From Phaeosaccion multiseriatum (Eukaryota > Ochrophyta, other classes), in NCBI GenBank assembly GCA_965112735.1, contig OZ218957.1, forward strand, positions 2,542,001-2,606,000: a stretch of DNA of 64,000 bases. Reading direction: 5' to 3'. Every line of letters begins with the position of its first letter. The stretch's first letter is position 1. This document shows, in pieces, positions 56,666-64,000 of the stretch. Below the pieces are notes generated by a model that ran no database searches, had not been told where the DNA came from, and worked only from the letters and a program-made list of their open reading frames with translations. The translations under genes and the position numbers were made by a program.

Positions 56666-59600
56666 CAATAACCAAACGAAAAGGAGGAAGGTGTCCGAAC
56701 GCGATTAAAAGACGTGGCGATGTGCCCTCTCTCCCCTCCCTCCCTGCCTACCCATAACACACGCAATCCTTACGTAACGACTTGGTAACCCACAACGTAA
56801 CGTACCTGTGGTGTATGGTACCCAGGAACTTGGCCACATCTGCCGCTGCCTTGAGGTCGGGAGAGTTCTCCAGCCCCACGCAGAACGAGTGCAGCTTGGG
56901 GAACTGCATATTGTCGGCGTTGTGCTTGGCGTATCTGATGGAGGTATATGCGTAGGGGGGATGGCAGTGGATGGGGAGGTGATGAGAGGGGAGATAACAG
57001 CGAGGGGGGGGGGATGGCAGTGGATGGGGAGATGACAAGAGGAGGGATTGGTGTTTGTGGAGGTGAGAGGGGGGGGGATGGCAGTGGATGGGGAGGTGAG
57101 AGGGGGAGGGATGTGGTTGGTCAGAGTTGCACTTGGCGTATCTGTAGGCGGTCTCCCTCCCTCCCTCCCTCCCTCCTTTCTTCCCTCCCTCCCTCACCTC
57201 CCTCACTCACTGACTCACCTCGACGCCACGCTTGCCACTAGTGAGGAGTCAAGCCCGCCGCTCAGCAGCACCCCCCAGGGTACATCACTCATCATGCGTC
57301 TCACCACCGCGCGCGTAAAGGACGCACGCAGATCATGAAGGTCGCAGGGCTAAGGGATAAGGGGTTGGGTGTCAGGACAGGGTGGGTGGGGGGGGGGGGT
57401 CAGGGGGTGAGTGTCAGGACAAGAGGGTGAGTGTGGGTGTACCGAATCGGTGGGTTGGTTCGGCCTCTATCTCTCCCCCCTCCCTGTCTATGCCCGCTTT
57501 CAGCTCTCTCTCTTCTCTCTGTCTTGCTCTCTCCTCTCTCTCTTCTCATCTCTCTCCACTCTCCCTCCCCCCTCTCTCTCCCCTCTCCCCCCCCCCCCTC
57601 TCTCTCCACTTCTCTCTCTCGCTCTCTCTCTCTCCCCTTCTCTCTCTCTCTCTCTCTTGCTCCCCTTCTCTCTCTCTCTCTCTCCCCACTCACCACAGTG
57701 GGTCTATCCTTGACTGTCATATAGAGGGGCGTGTACCATCGAGTAAAGTCCTTGTCCTTGGAGGAGAAGAAGTGCCCAGGGGGGAAGCACCTGTACTGCG
57801 TACAGTCATTCGACAGAGCCTGGAGGGAGGGAGGGCGGGATGGCAGTGGATGGCAGTCGATGGATCGGGTGGTGGGGGTGGCCGTTCATGAATAGAGAAC
57901 TCGATGAACGAGTAAGTAACGAGTGGGTAAGTGATCCATTGCCACCCCCTCCGCCTCCTCCGCCCCCTTCCCACCCTTCCTTCCGCTTCCTTCCCTGTGT
58001 CCCCCTTCCCACTGTATAACAACGCCCTTGCAGCTTATTCCACGCTTCCCACCTTACTTCTTTCCCCGGAACAAAACTATACATACATTTTTATATATAT
58101 ATACGTATTATATGTATATATCCCTTCCTCCCCTTCCTCCCCCTACCTTCATCTCTGAGGCGATCCAAACGGAGCCGTCTGAGGCCCAGCCAATGTAGAG
58201 CGGTACAATGCCCACGTGGTCCCTGGCGGCAAAGAAGGAGTTGTCCCGGGCGTCGTGGATGATGAAGGCGAACATTCCGCGGAGGAGCTTCACGAAGTTG
58301 ATGCCACTTGGGGTACATGGGAGGGGGAGGGGGAGGGGGAGGGGGAGGGGGGTGGAGGGAGGGGCGGGAGAAGGGTCGCCATGAGAACTACGGAACCATG
58401 ACAACTGCGGAACACGCGGAAGAGGGCTAGTGTGAAGAGTCCCCGATGCCGCTGTGCTGTGTGTAGCCTTTTTCTCACAAGTAAGCTCCTTCTCCTCCTC
58501 CTCCTCCTCCTCCTCCTCCTCCTCCTCCTCCTCCTCCTCCTCCTTGACTTACTGCTCGAGGTAGAGAGGGATGAGCACCTCGCAGTCGCTGCCCGTCTTG
58601 GGGGTGTAGTTGGGTACCTCCTGATACTTCTCCTTATAGTTGTAGATCTCTCCGTTCGCTGCCAGCATAATCTTGCCGTCATGGGAGGTCAGGGGCTGAG
58701 GGAGGGATGGGGGATGGCAGTGGACGGGGGAGTGGATGATGGATGGAGGAGTTGAGGTTGGCAAGGGGGGGGGGGGGTGGATGGCAGTCAGTGGAGAGGG
58801 GGCGAGAAGAAGAAGGGACTAGGGTGAGCTCATATAGGCACACCAAACACGCACACGACACAGGCAGGTGGAGGCATATGGGGGCATTGGGGCAGACGTT
58901 TTGCGCAGAGGCGGCGTACGGGCAGGCCGGCATATGGGCAGGCAGGTAGGCAGGAAGGCAGGCATATGGGGAGGCAAGCACACCCACCTGAGCGCCTGAC
59001 TCGGGGTCGATGATGGCAAGGCGCTCGTGGGCCACGCCACTGCGGCCATCGTTGAGCATCCGGTAGCCGGACCAGTCCGGCCCGCGGTGTCGGAGGCTGA
59101 GAGAGGGGAGAGGGAGGGAGGGTGTGGGGGGTAGGCGCGCGGTGTGAGGAGTCGCTGGGTGGAAACAAACAAGAAAAGGGGTGCGTCGGAAGTGGAGAGG
59201 AGTCGGGGCACACTCTACTTGGGGGGAGGTTGCTCAGCAGAGCAGGATGGATGGACCCGAAGGGAAGGCCCCTGTGCTTCCAGAGCGGATGCCTATCTCT
59301 CCAAACAAAGTAGCTTAAACCTCCTCTTCCTTCTCCCCCTTCCATCTCCGGGCACCGCAGGTACACACTCAGCACTCGCAACGTGTCACAGCGCATTTAT
59401 TATCGCCTGCAGCTGGAAGCTCCTCCCACAACCACTCGGTCAGTTCCTCCTCCTCCCCGTAGCATCACTGCGCCTTGTTCCCTATTCCTGTTCGACTGCA
59501 GCCCCGCTCTGCTGCGTGCTCCTTCTCTCTGGCTACAAGAAGCATGCTCAACAAAAGTACCCTAGAGCACCGCAGGATTTTTCTCCTCGTCCCCCTTCTC

Positions 59601-59687
59601 CTCCTACCTCCGCGCGCATGAGATGAGCTTCGCCCTGAGGTCGGCAGGGGTCGACTTGGAGTTAAATATGCCCAAGATCCCACACAT
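50697..59687 (-). CDS. ASNS: Glutamine-hydrolysing asparagine synthetase, 14 exons
   Basis: Exons in transcript order: 59687-59608, 59096-58988, 58695-58553, 58306-58147, 57819-57694, 57349-57219, 56934-56806, 56455-56287, 56070-56006, 55778-55628, 55302-55147, 54904-54819, 54582-54464 and 50770-50697. All phases join, giving 565 aa (bacterial AsnB is 554). MCGILGIF supplies the Cys2 nucleophile. Other class II amidotransferase blocks are [20 protein letters not shown] and NGEIYNY (77-83). The synthetase domain has the PP-loop LLSGGLDSS (234-242), [40 protein letters not shown] and [16 protein letters not shown]. The last exon reads [13 protein letters not shown], the AsnB-type C-terminus, and joins exon 13 in phase 1 across 3.7 kb. 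The enzyme makes asparagine from aspartate, glutamine and ATP, presumably in the cytosol. The C-terminus resembles bacterial/plant AsnB more than animal ASNS. Confidence 0.96.
50775..54160. repeat. 16-bp minisatellite (about 210 copies) inside the last ASNS intron
   Basis: The unit is GCAGGCAGATAGGTAG, itself built of four related tetramers. Two single-base variants, GGAAG for GGTAG and ATGGG for ATAGG, recur in fixed order and mark higher-order blocks (for example near 51290-51430, 51550-51680, 51980-52080, 53820-53960). All three minus-strand frames are open for more than 1100 codons ([16 protein letters not shown], 16 residues per 48 bp); these are shadows. The array stops 5 bp before the acceptor of exon 14. 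Confidence 0.96.
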
Positions 59688-60030
59688 GGCGCCTTGTTTC
59701 CTCCTTATTTATGGATTGTTATTTATGGAATGGGGCCCGTGAGCTCAGCCCTCTATATTTACATTCGATACTATCGACACCAAAAGTCGACACACTGGAA
59801 TTTGGGCCTTGATTTTTTTTTTTGCCTTTGATTCATTTCGTACTCCCCAAGAAGAAGGGGAAGAGAGAAGGAGGAGAGCAGGGCAGGAGCAGTGGATGGG
59901 CGGGTGCGGTAGAAAAGCCACGTTGCTAGTGGTAGCGAAGAGATGAGGTGGTAGCGTGATTGTCAGGAGTGGAGAAGGGAAGCCGGGGGAGAGACGAATA
60001 GATCCCAACAGAATCGACAGAGAGTGAGCT
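59688..60030. promoter_or_regulatory. Divergent promoter region, ASNS / SLC12
   Basis: 343 bp lie between the start codons. It includes a doubled TATTTATGG (59707-59729) and a T10 tract at 59813-59822. No further motif recognised. Confidence 0.4.
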
Positions 60031-60544
60031 ATGGCTTCTCTCAAGGCTCTCTTCAACAGCGCCACGGTTGGGGATGGCACACCAGAGGTTGAGGAGAGCA
60101 AGGACGATGGTGCTGCGGCAACATCCCCCATCCATGGCGACAACTTTGAAGCCATGGAGACGGCCACGGGCCAAAAGCAACCTAGGCGAACCGCGTTCAT
60201 GACGGGGATGGGCGGGGGCGGAGGCGGGGACGAGGACCCGATGGGTGCACAGCAGCAGAACAGCAATAATGGCTCCATCGCCATGCGCTCCTTCACGGGG
60301 AGGTCGCAGCGGGAGTACCACGAGCCGGTACCCAACACAATGTACTATCGCAACCAGGGCAGCATCAACGCAATCCCGCTGGTGAGAAGGAAAGCACAGA
60401 GGGTGTGTTCGTGTGGCATCAATAGTAGGGGAGCCGTCCCGCTGGTTTGTGTTTGTGATAAGATGCACAATGCATCAAAGGCGAGGCCATGCCTTGTCGG
60501 GTATGGGTGTGCATAGCGTCAACAGTAGGGAAGCCGTTCTGCTG

Positions 60545-60589
<45 letters not shown>

Positions 60590-62457
60590 TGTGTGTGATC
60601 AGATGTGAAATGGGCGGGCAACAAAGGAAGGGAAGGAAGGAAGCAGCCGAGTGGGAGGCCCCCAGAACACCCAACCCTAAGCAACCCACCCCCTTGCCGT
60701 GCCTGCCCATATTCCTCCTTCTACCTGCCCTCTACCCCCCCCTCTTTCTTCTCTTCTTCTCGCAGCGGCCCAAGCTTTCCGACCTCTTGGCCGGCATCAA
60801 GGCCATTGGTCAGGTGCGTGCCCGTATGCTACCATCATAGTGTATTTCCATCCCCTCCTTGTCGTCGTCTGTCCCTTCTTGGGCCCTCTGCTGCTCCTCC
60901 CCGTCGTCCTCCTCCTCTTCCTCCTTGATGCTGATGGTGATCATGGTCTCTCTGGCCTACTGCAACCGACCTGCCTGCCTACCTACCTAACCTACCCTAA
61001 CCCCTCCCCCTGAGCAGGACGGTGAGGACGGGGGTGTGGAAGGAGGAGGCAGACCGCGGTCCCAGGGAGGAGGGCGTAGCAGCTCAGACATGCCTATGCT
61101 CTTCGACCTTGCGGGGTCAAGTCGGCAAGCCATCGCCCTTGGAAGCAGCAGCAGGGGGGGAGGTGGCGGGGGGGAGGGCGAGGGGGGGCGCGAGCGGGGA
61201 AGAGGCGAGAGACCAGAGAGACAAGCTCGAGGGGACAAGTGGCAGCCTGTCCGGGGGCTTGGGTGCGAGTGGAAGTAACAAGGGGAAAGGGTATGAGTTT
61301 GGTATGTGGGAAGGGGTGTTTATACGCTGTTTGCTCAACATTTGGGGCGTCATGATGTTCCTGCGGTTGAGTTGGGTCGTTGGGGAGGCGGGCATCGGTC
61401 TGGTGAGTGGAATGGAAGAGGGAGAGAGAGGAGGGGAGGGTAGGGGAGGGGAGGGAGAGAGAGAGGGAGAGAGAGAGGGAGGGAGGGCGGGACGGGAGGG
61501 AGGGGTGCAGCTAGACACGATACACGTTTTGGTATGTTGACGTATTGTGAGTGGTGATAACGTCCCTTCTCACGCCTTTGCCATGTCTATTCGCTGCCTT
61601 TTGGACTGCAGGGAGTGGTGGTCGTGCTGCTGGCAGTGACCCTCACCACCCTCACCACCGTCAGTCTCAGCGCCATCTGCACTAACGGGTGAGAGAGTGA
61701 GGCAGGGAGAGAGGGGCGGGGCGGGGGGGGAGAGGGAGGGAGGGAGGGAGGGAAGGAGGGAGAGGGGGAAGGGAGGGAGGGAGGGCGAGAGGGAGATAGA
61801 GGGGAGGGGGTGGAGGGGAGAGGAAGGGAGAGGAGAGGCGAGCCACCCTCTCTGCCACCCACCGCACCCACCCCTTCCACCCACTCACCTCACCAATCCT
61901 ATCCACCCCACCCACCCACTCACCTCACCAATCCTATCCACTCCACTCTTCCTCAGTGAGATCAAAGGCGGGGGTGCTTACTACATGATCAGCCGCAGCC
62001 TGGGCCCCTCCTTCGGCGGCTCCATCGGACTGGCGTTCTACTGCGCCAATAGGTAAGGGTACGTGTTGGTGACTTACGGGAATCACCACATCACACTTGT
62101 ATTTTGGTGACTTACGAGAATCACCACATCGTACATGTATTTTGGCGACTCACGGGAATCACCCCCAAGAATTATATAATTGTGTGTGTGTGTGTGAGGT
62201 CCAGGGTCTTTTCATTCCCTTCCTTATTGACGTAACTGCTCATTGACTTTCTCCTTTGATCCCCTTTCCTTGACTTGTGGCACTGGCCCAGGCCCATGCA
62301 CCTCTCAGCACAGACGTCCTCGTCCTGCGTAGTGCCGGCTGTCATTTGACGTGCTCCGTTGCCCCTCTCCCTCTCATTGACTTATGCGTGCCAACCAAAA
62401 AGCATATCCGTGGCGCTGTACCTCATCGGATTCGCGGAGGCCGTGGGCATCATGCAG

Positions 62458-62497
<40 letters not shown>

Positions 62498-63044
62498 AGA
62501 GTGTTAGAGAGTGGGGGTGTGTGACACACACAGAGAGAGAGCGCGTGTGTGCTGAAAACTCCAACTTCAACCCCTGCACTTGTTCAACTTGAGCTGACCT
62601 CATCCCATCCCCTCACCCCCTCCTCACCCATTCGTGTGTATACATCTATGCCCATCCATTGCCATCCATCCATGCCCATCCATTGCCATCCATCATACAG
62701 GACGGGTCCTACTTGGTCAACCGCACGTGGGATCAAGCCATCTTCGCACTGGGGGCAATGGCGGTGCTCGCTGGGGTGGCCTACGTTGGGGCGGGTGAGA
62801 GGGGCCAAGGGGAGGGAGGGAGGGAGGGAGGGAGGGGAGGACAGCAGCAATAGTAGAGGAAGCTTGATGTACGCACGCTCTCTCCCTCGGTCCGTTCCCG
62901 CCATCGCCTCTCCCACCCACCCCTCCTCACTGACGTCGAGTACCGTACAGTTACACTGCACCCCTCCCTGCACATGCCCAGCCCAACAACTCATACTCGT
63001 GCAATTGACAATGAACGGCTCCATCCCGACCCCCCCCCCTACAC

Positions 63045-63108
<64 letters not shown>

Positions 63109-63739
63109 TTCGAGATCAAAGCCCAGAAGGTGCTCCTGGTGGTCATGACTGGAGCGCTCGTGTCTTACTTCGCAGGGACTTTTGCAGCAGGGGGGGGCGA
63201 TGTAGAGGAGGACGGCATCACGGGATTGAAGGGGGGGACGTTTCGGAGCAATTTCGGGCCCGATTTCAGCTCTGGGGAGAGCTTTGTGACTGTTTTCGGG
63301 GTGTTTTTCCCGGCGGTGACGGGTATTATGGCGGGGGCCAACATCTCTGGCGATCTCAAGGACCCGCAGGTGAGGGGTGTTGGAGGGAGAGAGGGAGGGG
63401 GTTGGGTGGAGGGAGGGAGGGAGGAGGGAGAGGGGGGACACTCACGCTCTGCACTGACACCCCTGTCCTGATACCCACTACCATCCACTGCCATCCACTG
63501 CCATCCACTGCCATCAACCCCCCAACATCCCACCCACCCTCCTAACAGAAAGCGATCCCCAACGGTACTTTCATGGCCATCGCTCTCTCCACCATCGTGT
63601 ACGTGGGTATGGCGTGCACGCTGGGCAGCTCCGTGCAGAGAGACACTCTCAAGGCCTTTGAAGACGCCATTGTTAGTGCAGACATCTCCGCCTTCTCGCC
63701 CCTCGTCTTTGCGGGCATCTTTGCGGCCACGCTCAGCAG
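60031..63739 (+). CDS. SLC12-type cation-chloride cotransporter, N-terminal part (runs off window)
   Basis: Exons seen: 60031-60381, 60766-60813, 61018-61402, 61612-61688, 61957-62052, 62403-62457, 62701-62794, 63107-63369 and 63549-63739; the gene continues past 64000. After a low-complexity cytosolic N-terminus come family blocks: [20 protein letters not shown] and [14 protein letters not shown] (TM1), [20 protein letters not shown] (TM2), [37 protein letters not shown] (TM3), the TM region [14 protein letters not shown], and [20 protein letters not shown]. These match NKCC/NCC/KCC proteins, which move chloride with sodium and/or potassium across membranes; the subtype cannot be decided. 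Exon 3 starts in one frame and ends in another: a one-base shift is needed within the G-runs at about 61153-61195, probably a sequencing slip. The last visible intron is pure (GT)n. Confidence 0.92.
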
Positions 63740-63754
63740 GTACATGGGCGGCTG

Positions 63755-63806
63755 CGTGTGTGGGTGTGGGTGGGTGTGTGTGTATGTGTGTGTGTGTGTG
63801 GCTCTG

Positions 63807-63849
<43 letters not shown>

Positions 63850-63930
63850 GTGTGTGTATGTGTATGTGTATGTGTGTGTATGTGTATGTGTGTGTGTGTG
63901 TGTGTGTGTATGTGTGTGTGTGTATGTGTA

Positions 63931-63963
<33 letters not shown>

Positions 63964-64000
63964 GTGTGTATGTGTGTGTATGTGTGTGTATGTGTATGTG
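63755..64000. repeat. (GT)n / (GTAT)n array in SLC12 intron at window end
   Basis: Directly follows the donor at 63740 and runs to the window edge, mixing GTGTGT, GTATGT and GCGTGT units. Confidence 0.95.

Overview
The window is nuclear DNA of a microbial eukaryote. Genes are split by many GT-AG introns. Introns and intergenic DNA are packed with microsatellites, and exons carry long Q, E, A, G and S runs. One gene (40469-44409, minus) encodes a soluble M41-like metalloprotease. Its N-terminus has a hydrophobic signal ending in Ala-Asn-Gly followed by Phe, the pattern of bipartite plastid-targeting leaders in algae with a red-derived secondary plastid (stramenopiles, cryptophytes, haptophytes, chromerids). 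I infer such an alga but cannot name the species.

Layout. 0-9 kb: the last exon of an unknown gene, a polyQ/AT-hook protein, and a complete eight-exon fidgetin-like AAA ATPase. 9.3-14.9 kb: a 5.7 kb tetranucleotide satellite (GTGA, then GACT) that starts at a donor-like GTGAGT and ends shortly before a strong acceptor. 15-20.4 kb: an accessory region with three fold-back inverted duplications, broken fragments of an unrecognised protein, a diverged direct repeat, and a Fanzor gene (eukaryotic TnpB relative, RNA-guided nuclease). The Fanzor keeps the RuvC and zinc-ribbon motifs but has a frame break. 21-28.5 kb (minus): a GT60-type GlcNAc-transferase with a C-terminal membrane anchor and a type II sulfotransferase. 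28.8-37 kb (plus): an ankyrin protein and a Tousled-like kinase. 37.6-39.9 kb: a copia-like gag remnant with its own fold-back, an ankyrin-like repeat protein and a MITE-like element. 40.5-49.4 kb: the plastid M41-like protease, a divergent RNase H2 subunit C gene, an SCI1-like basic protein and Sm D1. 50.7-59.7 kb (minus): a 14-exon asparagine synthetase whose last intron holds a 3.4 kb, 16-bp minisatellite. 60-64 kb: an SLC12-type cation-chloride cotransporter that runs off the window.

Most genes are ordinary housekeeping: DNA repair and chromatin (fidgetin-like, TLK, RNase H2C), splicing (Sm D1, possibly SCI1-like), glycan modification (GT60, sulfotransferase), amino-acid metabolism and ion transport. 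Several are head-to-head pairs with 170-340 bp between start codons. The strongest candidates for something new are the Fanzor and its fold-back-rich neighbourhood, kilobase satellites living inside introns, and an identical coding module shared by two unrelated genes. All exon borders were read by eye from splice consensus, reading phase and protein-family resemblance; no alignment or search was run.
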